A stretch of 64,000 nt of DNA, from the NCBI GenBank assembly GCA_947623455.1, contig OX392541.1, forward strand, positions 9,862,719 to 9,926,718, read 5' to 3'. The notes under the pieces are model-generated. The model did no database searches. It was not told where the DNA came from and saw only the letters and a program-made list of their open reading frames with translations. A program made the translations under genes and the position numbers. Source of the stretch: Mimachlamys varia. Lineage: Eukaryota > Mollusca > Bivalvia > Pectinida > Pectinidae. Every line of letters begins with the position of its first letter. Position 1 is the first letter of the stretch. This document shows, piece after piece, positions 40,001-46,665 of the stretch.

Positions 40001-43000
40001 AGTCACATGACTGCCTTACAATGTGTCCCCGGGTCTGGTCCAGCCAATCCATGAACATCTGTTGTGTATCAACAACTTACAGTAATCGGCCATACGTAAT
40101 ATCTGTTGGTATTGAATCACCAATTAACACAGAAATATTTAGAAGGATGCAGGAAGGCATAAACAGTCGGTCTGAATGAGACTTAGCCAAGCCTCTTCTC
40201 CATGGGTATAGTTTGGTTAGCATATTTTACTGTCACTGTTAAGTTTCTTTCGCTGCTGCAAACTTTCGCAATGTTCGCATCACAACTAGTTTGCGACAAT
40301 TAACATTCACAAAACAGACTGCACTTGGTGTTTAAGCCAGTACATTCTGAAAACCTGTTCCTAGGGGTCAAATAAAGGGGGGTCGAACCAATGATATTCA
40401 ATTGCTTTAGTTTTCTTTGCTAATGAAATTTCTACAAAAGCAAAGTTCTTTTAAAATGGTTTGAGTTGAGAGGGAAATTATAAGTCAGCAGCGTCCCCTA
40501 GTTTAGGATGGCGGCCATACATTGCTGAAAGGAAGGATAAGAAAAATAGGCTCCAACCAATTTCTGTCCATTCCAAAATCTTTGAAAAAGACCTGATAAT
40601 GGTACGGTAGCACCTTGTTTAATAAATCTTCATTTTCAGATGCACAAGACAGTGTACTCTTCCAGCATGCAATCTTCTCGCAAGTCTTCAGTAGAGCAAT
40701 ATATCTCTGCTCAATGACTGCAGGCTTAACAGGGCCAGAAAATTAACTTACAATCAATCAGCTAAAAAAAAACCCCTTCAGTGTGCGAATCCAGTCCAAT
40801 AAAGCTTGACCTCTGACCCCTGGGGTCAGACAGAGGGGATTGGAGGAGTGGGAGTGAGGGTGCGCAGGGGTCGGAGGTGAGAAAGGTCAGACGATCTGAT
40901 AATACAGCTCCATATGGGATGAGAACATACCATTCCTCCCCTGTCTTAATAATTCAGACAGTAACATTATTTGGCCTTTATCTCCGAGCACCAGAGCTGA
41001 TCGTGTCACACTGTAATGCCTACTGTATTGATCATAGGGCAATACACACAGCCTAATGATGGAGGGACTTCAAACACTGTTCAAAATCTTAGGACTCCAA
41101 AGTTTTCCCGATCCAGAACTTCAACAACATTCTACACAACACATCTCCGTTATTATAAGATAAGTTCCGTTTCCTGTCAAACGATATATATTTTTCTTGA
41201 AGCTGCAGGTGTGCGTGATTTCCTGTTTAAAGCACTTTAGCTTGAAAACAGAAAATCTGTATTACCCTTCACAAAAATTCCATATAAAACATACAGTAAA
41301 ATCCACCTATTCAAACTCGAAGGGACCTGATCAGTAGTTCGAGGAATACATGGTATTCAAGTAATTTGAGGTTGGTTGAATATGTATGAATTCGATCTGG
41401 ACCAAACGATCTGTTCGACCAATGAGGGTTTTTTGAGTAAAACAGGTTCAAGTAAGTGGAGTTTTACTGTATTGGATATTTTCATTTTCTTTAAGATAAA
41501 TCCCACTGAGCCCATTATTGAGGTACCGGAATTCTACCTCCCTGAATCAGCACTTTTGATCTTTAAAACTTGCATTGACCCCAATTTAAGCAATGTTAAA
41601 TATGAAGATGTATCCATCAATGACCATAGGATAAGATAAGCCGGCACTAATGATACCAGAAGATTGAAGCCTTCTAATTGTATGGTAGTTCTGACCTCTT
41701 AATTAGTGACCTTGACCCTGATATATACATCTATCTGTCAATCAAACTTCACCGAAGCACAAATCATGAATAATGAATAACACTTACAGCTGCCAAGTCG
41801 ATTTGACCTATAGACAAGACTTTTGTAAGAAAGGATTTAATTTAGAAGTAGAAGTAGAAGTATCATCAAAATCTGGTAATAATTCCTTAAGTTATACAGT
41901 ACAGAAATCTTCTACCAATCCAAGTAAAGTACATCGATTAATTATGCATCATTTTTCTGTTCACAGAATTTGGCTTAAATCTATTTCTCAAATAATCCTG
42001 TGGAACCCAAAGTATCAGTATGGATGGAAGGACAGTTAGATGGATGGAGAGATGGATGGATTGAGAGATGGAAGGACAGTTAGATTGATTGAGAGATGGA
42101 AGGACAGTTAGATGGAAGGACAGTTAGATGGAAGGACAGTTAGATGGATGGAGAGATGGAAGGACAGTTAGATGGAAGGACAGTTAGATGGATGGAGAGA
42201 TGGAAGGACAGTTAGATGGAGGACAGTTAGATTGATGGAGAGATGGATGGACAGTTAGATGGAAGGACAGTTAGATGGAAGGACAGTTAGATGGGTGGAG
42301 AGATGGAAGGACAGTTAGATGGAAGGACAGTTAGATGGAAGGACAGTTAGATGGATGGAGAGATGGAAGGACAGTTAGATGGAAGGACAGTTAGATGGAA
42401 GGACAGTTAGATGGATGGAGAGATGGATAGTTAGATGGATGGAGAGATGGATGGACAGTTAGATGGATGGAGAGATGGATGGAGAGATGGATGGACAGTT
42501 AGATGGATGGAGAGATGGATGGAGAGATGGATGGACAGCTAGATGGATGGAGAGATGGATGGACAGTTAGATGGATGGAGAGATTGATGGACAGTTAGAT
42601 GGATGGAGAAATGGATGGACAGTTAGATGGATGGAGAAATGGATGGACAGTTAGATGGATGGAGAAATGGATGGACAGTTAGATGGATGGAGAAATGGAT
42701 GGACAGTTAGATGGATGGAGAGATGGATGGACAGTTAGATGGATGGACAGTCAGATGGATTGAGAGATGGATTAACAAATGGATGCTTCATATACCTTTC
42801 CACAATAGCTCAAAAAGTTTATGTTTTACATCTTATTAAAAACTGTGGATGTTTAAAGGACATGTCAGGAAAGCTTGGGACCCAAGAAAAACCACTGATC
42901 TACGACTAGTACCTGACAACTGCACCTTCTAGGCCTCGAGCCAATGAAAGGCATTGACAGCAAAATATCAAACAGCTTAACCAATAGGCTACCACAGCTT

Positions 43001-43313
43001 CTGCTCAAAAAGTTTGACAAGCATACGAAAGTGGAAAGGTCATGATGCAAAAGGTGTAGAACAAAGTGTGTAGAAAAACCAAGTAGACTTTTTAGGACCT
43101 TAAAACTGTTCACCCATAAATTTCATAGTGAACTAATCCAACCTTTATTTGGAAGGGTTCAAATGTGTCTTTAGGGGTGTAAGAGCACAAATCTTTACCT
43201 TGAGTCCAGTTCCAGCACAGGCGATCCCTAGGGCCATGGCCGCTCCGAATCGTACATGTGGGTTGTAGCTCTCCGATAACAGCGACACCACACTGGGACA
43301 TTGCTCAGGTGTT
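3954..43313 (-). CDS. PSMD1: PSMD1 (26S proteasome non-ATPase regulatory subunit 1, Rpn2), C-terminal 347 residues in eight exons
   Basis: This is a scaffold subunit of the 19S regulatory particle base. In the family, the toroid of proteasome/cyclosome (PC) repeats packs on the ATPase ring and the C-terminal tail recruits the ubiquitin receptor RPN13/ADRM1. The coding segments join as 43313-43199, 29408-29292, 26751-26649, 19706-19537, 19066-18887, 13776-13564, 12533-12458 and 4024-3954. Every junction is GT-AG and the phases close without a frameshift. The translation follows animal PSMD1 throughout: [54 protein letters not shown], and the end EPEPPEPF. The family is about 950 residues, so roughly 600 N-terminal residues are missing; I see no further exon up to 64000. 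Introns range from 0.3 to 13.8 kb. Identification is firm; expression and the upstream structure are not visible here. Confidence 0.96.
4112..4200. mobile_element. Palindromic 85-bp element, copy 2
   Basis: Outer arms are AACTCATTCACCCCTG and TTCAGGGGGAAATGAGTT; inner arms are GAACTCTTCCAA and TTGGAATAGTTC. The right edge is TTAA. It lies close to the acceptor of the last PSMD1 coding exon (4025). Confidence 0.8.
4700..5330. repeat. Tandem repeat with a period of about 150-157 bp
   Basis: There are four units starting near 4705, 4884, 5034 and 5190. Each carries AAGAAAGGGAAAGTT, ACAATTGGAAT, TACAGGACAGA and ACTGCCCTCAGA in order. The last two units are nearly identical and the first two diverged, which suggests recent expansion at the right end. 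Confidence 0.8.
6621..7233. mobile_element. TTAA-flanked MITE (piggyBac-like ends) with internal palindromes
   Basis: TTAA lies at 6621-6624 and 7230-7233, with inverted ends CTCTTTCCGTACCG and CGGTACGGAAAGAG. The right half has three copies of the 16-bp palindrome GTCGTCTGTATACGAC (7112, 7155 and 7198, period 43). The left has GGTCCGGGTTCC duplicated. There is no transposase frame. TTAA targets and short inverted ends are typical of piggyBac-type elements. Confidence 0.8.
7275..7500 (+). mobile_element. SINE, tRNA-like head (family A)
   Basis: The box A-like segment is GGCCAATTTTGGTTAAGGTG, followed about 40 bases later by the box B-like GGGTTCGAGATC. A body with TAACTGCCAGGTACTGGCCA follows. 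The same order recurs in several other places in the window, in both orientations. Confidence 0.65.
7655..7745 (+). mobile_element. SINE family A, head only
   Basis: AGTGGCTAACGTGTCTGACA, then CTAGCCCTCCACCACAGGGT and GGGTTGGAGACC, repeat the head at 7275 about 375 bases downstream. Nothing of the body is left. Confidence 0.6.
8417..8437 (+). repeat. Homopolymer G tract, 21 bases
   Basis: An uninterrupted run of 21 G. The true length is uncertain because such runs are prone to sequencing error. Confidence 0.9.
8885..9221. mobile_element. MITE with TATTCGCC...TTAGCGCCC inverted ends
   Basis: The left end TATTCGCCATAATTAGCGCC is mirrored at the right by GGGCACTAACTACGGCTAAT with a few mismatches. 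The element is about 335 bp and AT-rich inside. The longest internal open frame is 65 codons and has no match I recognise. It is a non-autonomous DNA transposon by structure. Confidence 0.65.
11036..11372 (+). mobile_element. SINE, tRNA-derived (family B)
   Basis: The tRNA-like head has box A TGGTCTAGTGAGTAGG and box B GAGTTCGAGTCCC at 11089-11101, closing with CGGCCACGGCA. A body of about 250 bases follows, ending TTGTGATAAAGTGGCAGTAT then ATAAGAACC. The tail resembles those of widespread metazoan SINEs. The head has no clean acceptor stem, so it is not a functional tRNA. Confidence 0.75.
11852..12300 (+). pseudogene. Decayed non-LTR retrotransposon, C-terminal end of reverse transcriptase
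   Basis: Fragments in shifting frames read [20 protein letters not shown] (near 11872), then [14 protein letters not shown] (near 12041), then [20 protein letters not shown] (near 12160) followed by NFIRNKVDN. This is the characteristic order at the end of CR1/L2/Jockey-type reverse transcriptases, which copy LINE RNA into DNA. Stops and frameshifts separate the parts, and the catalytic YXDD region is not present. It is a 5'-truncated dead copy. Confidence 0.8.
12458..12533 (-). CDS. PSMD1: PSMD1 penultimate coding exon
   Basis: The exon has 76 bases, 25 codons plus one base, reading [20 protein letters not shown] then IEPVV. The acceptor is GTTGTAG|GTG and the donor is GTTG|GTAAGT. The hydrophobic GGLIML strand followed by an acidic segment matches the C-terminal domain just before the tail in animal PSMD1. 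Confidence 0.93.
12590..12935. repeat. Minisatellite, 37-38 bp unit paired into 74-76 bp units
   Basis: The motif AAGGGGAGGTAACTCC alternates with GGTGAGGTAACTGTG-type half units, separated by GTCAATACAGGCAA or ATATTGAGTAATTG. About nine half-units are seen. Confidence 0.85.
13275..13400. repeat. Short tandem repeat, 54-55 bp unit
   Basis: Two full copies contain GCAAGGGGAGATAAGTATGT and CAATCGTTCAAAATAA. The GGGGAG core resembles the neighbouring 37-bp repeat, so they may share an origin. Confidence 0.75.
13564..13776 (-). CDS. PSMD1: PSMD1 exon: AEKEK repeats and EPEPNF block
   Basis: The exon has 213 bases, 71 codons, phase 0, beginning [14 protein letters not shown] and ending YVPVKD. 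The acceptor is TTTGTAG|GAC and the donor is GAC|GTAAGT. The first half is a charged linker with four AEKEK pentapeptides in a row, encoded by a 15-bp tandem repeat. The second half is a conserved globular block ([25 protein letters not shown]). A 2.3-kb minisatellite starts about 150 bases upstream in the preceding intron. Confidence 0.96.
13929..16265. repeat. Minisatellite of 37-bp units, about 61 copies
   Basis: The unit contains GTAGGTTGGGAAGAGGATGT and AAATTGATAGGGGGTTT. Variants differ by a G insertion (36-38 bp), AAACTGATA for AAATTGATA, and GTTTGG or GTTGAG for GTTGGG. The array lies wholly in the PSMD1 intron that ends at 13777. No frame of the unit contains a stop on the minus strand, which gives very long spurious reading frames rich in Pro, Tyr and Ser. 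The plus strand is G-rich. Confidence 0.95.
16790..18060. repeat. C-rich degenerate tandem repeat, about 120-150 bp unit
   Basis: The motifs GTCCTTGGAAATGGTCTTCC or CCATCCTTGGTAATAATCTT, CCCCTTGTTAGCCTCCCTG, and CTTTACCCTATACTGATAA followed by C runs recur in order, at about 16795, 16930, 17080, 17180, 17310, 17430, 17570, 17700 and 17800. C homopolymers of up to about 15 bases interrupt the units. On the PSMD1-sense strand the array is G-rich. Confidence 0.75.
18708..18791. mobile_element. Palindromic 85-bp element, copy 3
   Basis: It starts AACTCATTCACCCCTGAAGA, and its diverged right arm (TTTCAGTGTTGAATAA) lies about 90 bases from the PSMD1 donor at 18886. Confidence 0.65.
18887..19066 (-). 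CDS. PSMD1: PSMD1 exon: start of the charged linker
   Basis: The exon has 180 bases, 60 codons, phase 0 at both ends, starting [17 protein letters not shown] and ending SDSDKMDV. The acceptor is TATGACAG|ATG and the donor is GTT|GTATGT. It holds the conserved VLSITAK motif followed by a Lys/Glu/Asp-rich low-complexity segment. The exon opens with ATG, but that is an internal methionine conserved in the family, not a start. Confidence 0.95.
19067..19536 (-). other. PSMD1 intron, 470 bp, with duplicated donor region
   Basis: This is the shortest coding-region intron of the gene. Its first 180 bases (transcript sense) are copies of the preceding exon end and donor; the rest is ordinary AT-rich sequence. 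Confidence 0.9.
19354..19567 (-). repeat. Tandem 40-bp repeat copying exon end plus splice donor
   Basis: Five 40-bp units are seen. The genuine one ends the PSMD1 exon, with donor AAG|GTGAGT (GT at 19536-19535). Two downstream copies keep donors: ATG|GTGAGT (GT at 19496-19495) and AAG|GTAAGT (GT at 19456-19455). Two more copies (about 19361-19440) have lost the donor but keep ATGTTTAACAAAGATCT. A unit is 31 exon bases plus 9 intron bases. Confidence 0.9.
19537..19706 (-). CDS. PSMD1: PSMD1 exon ending in a tandemly copied splice donor
   Basis: The exon has 170 bases: two bases finishing Gly, then 56 codons from [14 protein letters not shown] to LNEDLK. It includes the conserved aromatic stretch [13 protein letters not shown]. 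The acceptor is TTTTTCAG and the donor is AAG|GTGAGT. The last 31 exon bases plus 9 intron bases are tandemly copied downstream at a 40-bp spacing, which creates two further good donor sites. Only the first donor keeps the PSMD1 frame, so I placed the exon end at 19537. Confidence 0.95.
19880..20250. repeat. Minisatellite, 46-bp unit
   Basis: The unit contains GAACTTAAATGTACCACATT, GTATTAAAGTAACATTGTAT and ATTTTG. About eight units are seen; the first ones are diverged and shortened. Confidence 0.85.
22569..23026. mobile_element. CAGTG-ended MITE (pogo/Tigger-like), copy 2
   Basis: It starts CAGTGCATTCCTCTTTATAT, ends GTGGAATCCACTG, and is flanked by TA at 22567-22568 and 23027-23028. It aligns in reverse to the copy at 2702-3131. 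It lies in the 6.9-kb PSMD1 intron. Confidence 0.8.
25152..25240. mobile_element. Palindromic 85-bp element, copy 4
   Basis: The core ACACATTTGAACTCTTCCAA, then GGAATAGTTCATTATGAAAG and GGGGGTGAATGTGTTTAA, match the family consensus. Confidence 0.75.
26649..26751 (-). CDS. PSMD1: PSMD1 exon: end of the PC toroid
   Basis: The exon has 103 bases: 34 codons ([12 protein letters not shown] through GIMDA) plus the first base of a Gly codon completed in the next exon. The acceptor is TTTTCAG|GTG and the donor is GCCG|GTAGGT. The block [15 protein letters not shown] is one of the most conserved stretches of Rpn2. Confidence 0.96.
27020..27111. mobile_element. Palindromic 85-bp element, copy 5
   Basis: It begins TTAACCTAATCACCCCTTCA and ends TAGGGGGGAATGAT. 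It is a diverged member directly followed by another copy at 27123. Confidence 0.6.
27123..27210. mobile_element. Palindromic 85-bp element, copy 6
   Basis: It reads AACTCATTCTCCCTGACAAC at the left and CAGGTGTGGATGAGTTAA at the right. It is 12 bases after copy 5 in the same orientation. Confidence 0.65.
29292..29408 (-). CDS. PSMD1: PSMD1 exon: second PC-repeat segment
   Basis: The exon has 117 bases, 39 codons, phase 0 at both ends, running from [12 protein letters not shown] to NEVTCPK. The acceptor is GTTGTAG|GAAG and the donor is AAG|GTAAG. The peptide [13 protein letters not shown] is a conserved PC-repeat helix pair that is nearly unchanged in animal PSMD1. On the transcribed strand, a (GTCCC)n array lies about 140 bases upstream of the acceptor. 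Confidence 0.96.
29551..29625 (+). repeat. (GGGAC) microsatellite, 15 perfect copies
   Basis: There are fifteen uninterrupted GGGAC units, with imperfect units on both sides. The evenly spaced GGG runs could form G-quadruplexes on the plus strand. The PSMD1 transcript would carry GUCCC. It lies 143 bases upstream of a PSMD1 acceptor. Confidence 0.95.
29690..29922 (-). mobile_element. SINE family A, antisense copy
   Basis: From left to right on the plus strand it has TTACGTCCTATAAACAGCCA, TGGAGGTGGGGGAAAGCTAG, TACCTGACAACTGCCCCATG, CGGTTTCAAACTCAAAACCC (box B, reversed), and finally ACACCTTCACCACTCTGCCA (box A, reversed). This is the fullest single-head copy of the family. Confidence 0.7.
30012..30096. 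mobile_element. Palindromic 85-bp element, copy 7
   Basis: The left arm is GTCATTCACCTCAGAAGACA and the right arm is TTTCAGGGGTGAATGAGTAA, with the usual inner arms. Confidence 0.75.
31025..31565. repeat. Minisatellite, 28-bp unit with GTTACCATGG
   Basis: The unit contains GTTACCATGGATACCCAGAC followed by TCAAGCAT. About 19 units are seen, some shortened. A related array lies at 32815-33130. Confidence 0.9.
32815..33130. repeat. Minisatellite, 28-bp unit with ATTACCATGG
   Basis: The unit contains ATTACCATGGATACCCAGAT and TCTGACAT. It has the same core as the array 1.3 kb to the left, and its most uniform part is 32960-33090. Confidence 0.9.
34437..34752. repeat. Minisatellite, 64-bp unit
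   Basis: GGGCCAGAATAATGATGACC recurs at 34501, 34565, 34629 and 34693, exactly 64 apart. A diverged first unit starts at 34437. The four last units are nearly identical. Confidence 0.95.
35254..35344. mobile_element. Palindromic 85-bp element, copy 8
   Basis: It is in the reverse orientation and bounded by TTAA at both ends (TTAACTCATTCACCCCTGAC and AGGGGTGAAAAAGTTAA). It shares the right TTAA (35341-35344) with the next copy. Confidence 0.8.
35341..35426. mobile_element. Palindromic 85-bp element, copy 9
   Basis: It starts at the TTAA shared with copy 8 and reads TTAACTCACTCAACCCAAAA, ending TTCAGGGTTCAATGAG. The nested head-to-tail pair suggests insertion into the previous copy's TTAA, or local duplication. 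Confidence 0.75.
36050..36068 (+). repeat. Homopolymer C tract, 19 bases
   Basis: An uninterrupted run of C directly beside a palindromic element. Its length may be a sequencing estimate. Confidence 0.9.
36070..36155. mobile_element. Palindromic 85-bp element, copy 10 (diverged)
   Basis: The core TTTCATAATGACCTATTTAA, then GGAAGAATTCAAATGTGTCT, matches the reverse orientation of the family. The left arm is degraded and abuts a 19-base poly-C tract. Confidence 0.55.
37016..37935. repeat. Minisatellite, 35-bp unit, about 25 copies
   Basis: The unit contains CTTGGTTTCTGTCAAGAATA and TTGGTTTCTATACAG. Variants replace AAGAATATTGG by AATACTTTTTGG or AAGACTTTTGG. The unit has no stop codon in some plus-strand frames, so long reading frames with a 35-residue period appear; they are not genes. 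Confidence 0.95.
38294..38379. mobile_element. Palindromic 85-bp element, copy 11
   Basis: It reads CTAATCACCCCTGAAGACAC at the left and TTTCGGGGTGAATGAACTAA at the right, with inner arms GACTCTTCCAA and GGAATAGTTT. Confidence 0.7.
39001..39466. mobile_element. CAGTG-ended MITE (pogo/Tigger-like), copy 3
   Basis: It is in the same orientation as the 22569 copy and ends GTGGAATCCACTG followed by TA. The left end is diverged (CACTGCCTTCC). It lies in the 13.8-kb PSMD1 intron. Confidence 0.75.
42018..42780. repeat. Minisatellite of GATG-rich units (16 and 28 bp)
   Basis: The units are ATGGAAGGACAGTTAG and ATGGATGGAGAGATGGATGG followed by ACAGTTAG. The left half mixes 16- and 28-bp units; the right half is mostly regular 28-bp units. 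Confidence 0.95.
42852..43000 (-). mobile_element. SINE family A, degraded antisense copy
   Basis: GGAAAGCTTGGGACCCAAGA, then GTACCTGACAACTGCACCTT, and further on AGCTTAACCAATAGGCTACC, give the family order with the box B region mutated. Confidence 0.5.
43103..43184. mobile_element. Palindromic 85-bp element, copy 12, beside a PSMD1 donor
   Basis: It is a reverse-orientation copy, with TTTCATAGTGAACTAATCCA then GGAAGGGTTCAAATGTGTCT. Its right end is about 15 bases from the PSMD1 exon end at 43199, so the hairpin would form just inside the intron. Confidence 0.7.
43199..43313 (-). CDS. PSMD1: PSMD1 exon (first in window): PC-repeat segment
   Basis: The exon has 115 bases: one base finishing a split codon plus 38 codons, starting [12 protein letters not shown] and ending AGTGLK. 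The acceptor is TTTACAG before 43313 and the donor is AAG|GTAAAG. It contains a classic PC-repeat core ([14 protein letters not shown]), part of the toroidal alpha-solenoid. The donor sits only about 15 bases from the end of a palindromic MITE at 43103-43184. The upstream exon, which should end with the segment before TPEQC, was not found within the remaining 20.7 kb. Confidence 0.96.
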
Positions 43314-44159
43314 CTGTAAAATATAAAAATAAAATTGATTAATTAAAAACTTCAAAAAAAAATTACAGAGTTAAATAAAATAGTACTGTTCATTCATCCA
43401 TCAGTTAGCAGGTGCTTCCTTAAGAAGTACAGGAGTCACCAAAAATCTATGACCTTTGGCAAAAAACATTCGAACAACAACCGCCTGTGCGTATATAGAT
43501 TGATAAAAGCCGAGAGACGTTTTCTTTTAATATAACATCAACACTTCAGACAGTAAATATTTCATGTGTGTGTTTTCTGTAAAATATTACCCGCACATGT
43601 CAATTATTAAATGATAAATGTCATTAGTACAGTCTGGATAATTAATAATCTATAGCTTCAGTGTCTGGAGCTTTTCTCCCGTTGGTAAGTATATAAAATT
43701 CCAGAGGAAGCAAGAGGCCCACTGGGACTTATGTTAGACATGCTCTTTATGCTAAAAACAGACACTTTTCTACCACAATAGATGGGTGTTATTCAACTCT
43801 CAGGGCAGAAAATAATCATTACAACAGTTGAATAACATTCTGTTTACACCACACATGGAATAAACTCTAAACGCAATTTGATTGATGAACTTTGACCAAA
43901 ACAACGTCATTTGGTGATTGTTTACGACGTCATCGATTGTTGACGTGGTCACAACAACGGAAATATACCTTGTATACGAAATGATACATTTTGGTCATCA
44001 GCCCTATGATAGAGTGAAACTGATTCTAACTTTATAGTGCTACCACACTGAGGTAAAGTGCCGAAGGCCCGTTATGGGTCCTTTTTTCATCAATTTTTAA
44101 GACTTGTATTAGTCTCAGCAAGGGAACAACCCAAAGCCTTCCTCACAGGGGCACTGTAC

Positions 44160-44400
44160 TTTCAGAGGGGTGAAGCGTTATAATCTCAGTTAATTGTGGC
44201 AGCATAAAGCGTTGAAGGATGTGGCAATCTTATCTCACTTAGATGTGGCAGTATGTATAAGTTCCGAGGACTGCGGCACTATAATCCCCATACATTGTGG
44301 CATTTCATATCCCAGTAGTTTATGGTGCAATAATCTCGCTTACTTGTTGGCAATCTAATTATAACCTCACTCGATCTTGGCAGAAAAGGACCGGATTGAT
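44160..44400. repeat. Degenerate tandem repeat with TGTGGCA
   Basis: TGTGGCA or a close form recurs about every 45-50 bases, with TTATAATCTCACTTA-like spacers. Units are highly diverged, so this is an old array. Confidence 0.5.
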
Positions 44401-45190
44401 GCAGTGTATATATAATCTTAACAGAGATAGGCCAGAATAGCATAAAAATATTCCAAAACTTCTCTAATGTATGAAAACAGTTATTACATTATGATAAGAA
44501 TTCCCATCCACTCCTACAGAATTTGACCTCTAAGATTATATATTGATGACCCCTAAAAGTACAAGTACCAATCCAATATGGTAATATGCCCTCCTGGTGA
44601 CAAGGCTAATGGGCAGATAACTCTTGTCAGTCCTTATCATATTGATGGGACTGTAAAACATTTGTAGTGGAGGTGATGGTTCTACCGCGGGCACCCCAGT
44701 GTCCCATTAGGGAGTAGCTGCAGTGTAACAAGAGTAGTTAGTCTATAACTTACTGTGTATCTCCACCAAACATCTAGTTCCTGTCCTACTTACAAACAAC
44801 TTCATCAACCGTCGACTTGGTGCAGGGTTTCAATACTGAATTTTCTGTTTTCTTCAGGTTTAGTTTCAACGGGGAATGTTGATAAATATTTACTTCTGTA
44901 TAGAATATTTCATAAAATGAAGTAGGAAGGAATGGAGTTAACATGGCTTTTTCTTCATTCATTCACCCTAATGTAAAAATTGAACCTAATACCATATAAA
45001 AGATGAGAAATGTAGAGGAGCAGAGGGATGTGGAATGGGGCGAGTATTTGATTTCACAGCTTATAAATTGCCCATTCCGAATGGTTTCACACTGCGATCA
45101 ATTCTAAGGGTCAAAGTGCAAAAACTTTTCAAAATGTGATATTTGTGATAAATGTTATTACAGCTCTACTGCTGATGCTACTGTATGTTA

Positions 45191-45280
45191 TCAACTCATC
45201 CACCCCTGAAGACACATTTGAACTCTTCCAATTCAAAGGTTGGAAATGTCCATCAGAAGATTTTAGGGGTGAATGATTTC
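45191..45280. mobile_element. Palindromic 85-bp element, copy 13
   Basis: It starts CAACTCATCCACCCCTGAAG and ends TTTTAGGGGTGAATGATTTC. Immediately after it comes a 35-bp direct duplication containing a TGACGTCA site. Confidence 0.75.
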
Positions 45281-45350
45281 AGCAAGCACGTATAATTATG
45301 ACGTCATAAAATTCAAGCAAGCACGTATAATTATGATGTCATGAAAATTC
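45281..45350. repeat. 35-bp direct duplication carrying TGACGTCA
   Basis: AGCAAGCACGTATAATTATG is present twice in a row. The first copy continues ACGTCATAAAATTC and the second ATGTCATGAAAATTC. The first forms a perfect CRE/ATF-type palindrome TGACGTCA at 45299-45306; the second has TGATGTCA. No regulatory role is shown. Confidence 0.8.
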
Positions 45351-46554
45351 CAGCCAATCTGTATATATGTTGACTAGATTTATGTCACGCAAGTGTTTGT
45401 CCTAGGCAATAGGACAGTCAAAGAATGAAATTTTTAGTTCCCTGATTGTCCATATTGGCAAAGTAAGGAAATGAATGGAAGAGAAAAGCATGAAAAACAC
45501 AACATTGATACCGATAATCTGCCAGGTCTGAAGATAATTTTGTATGCATATAAACAATGTATCTATACAGGTTCCGTTGAAATCCGCTAATCAATGATGG
45601 ATGAACCGGATATTTTTGTGACGAGTCAATTCAAAATTTTTTTTTTGTATATATGGAAATGTGGATCACAAGTCTTACCACAACGCAAATCAATCTCCGC
45701 CCACACAGTCGTAAATGTCAATAACCTAATCTCTACCTTAAAAAAACGCTACTCAATAAATACCGCATCAGGAACAAAAATTTACAAATGTTCAATGAGG
45801 TATGATGAAGACGACCGTTAAAAGAGCTAAAAATGAAGCGACGCTCATCAGATGCTGTAAAGTTCGATCAAGTCGTTAGAGAACTACTCCGCAGCAATGT
45901 TATAGAATCCGTCCAGTCAGTCACTGGCCGATATTGCCTGCTAAACTATTTACGCTGGCACAGCATATTGTCAAAACACATTGATTTTTTATATATGCAT
46001 ACCACTTGTTGTCCATCCTGTTATTTTTCGGACCGATTTTTCCAACAGATTTCTGCAGATTTAATAAAATGTTCTTTATTTCATGCGGAGGTCTGTATCG
46101 GTAATAGAATCAAAACTATAATGGCCGCTTAGGTTATACAATAGCAAGTATCACCGCCTCAATCATAATGGTTCTGACCGTCTGATGTCTATATCAGTGA
46201 GGCGATCGACACCCGATCCTAATAGTGCCGAGATTTTACATAATGACCTGCTTACCACAGCTTTCACCGGGACTATCATTACATCTGGCATGCCATACTA
46301 AACAAAAATGGCCCTCGGACAGTGACTACCCATCAAACATCAAACAGAAGTGATTGCTCCATTATGACCAGAAGTTGGAGCTATGGAGGGCCGCCACGTT
46401 TCGTAAGGGTGCTGTTGACATAGACTAGAAGTACACATACACCAAATGCTAAAGTGCAATGGTTAATGTCGACAAAACCCAACAGTTTTTATCTATCAAA
46501 TCCTCCCCAGGTCTCAGAGCATAGTGCAGCGTATGGCTTCTAAGACCCTTGGGT

Positions 46555-46665
46555 CAATAGATGGGATTTGGATTGGTAGTCTCAAGCACGCAGGTTTTCT
46601 TCAGGTACTCCAGTTTCCTCCCACAATATGACCCCTGCATGCTTACATCGGGGGCAATTAGAGTG
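46555..46665. repeat. Probable dispersed repeat fragment
   Basis: GCAGGTTTTCTTCAGGTACT, then CCAGTTTCCTCCCACAATAT, resembles a segment common in invertebrate interspersed repeats. Only one copy occurs in this window, so the call rests on general familiarity. Confidence 0.35.

Larger units (their letters stand above)
29409..43198 (-). other. PSMD1 intron, 13.8 kb
   Basis: This is the largest complete intron in the window, with at least six separate tandem arrays, several MITEs and SINE fragments. The stretches 30100-31020, 33130-34430, 36160-37010, 39470-42010 and others show no supported gene. Confidence 0.8.

Noticed and set aside
45594..46132. Two consecutive plus-strand frames of 75 and 99 codons as a frameshifted gene
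   Set aside because: Neither translation resembles a known family and the composition is that of random AT-rich DNA.
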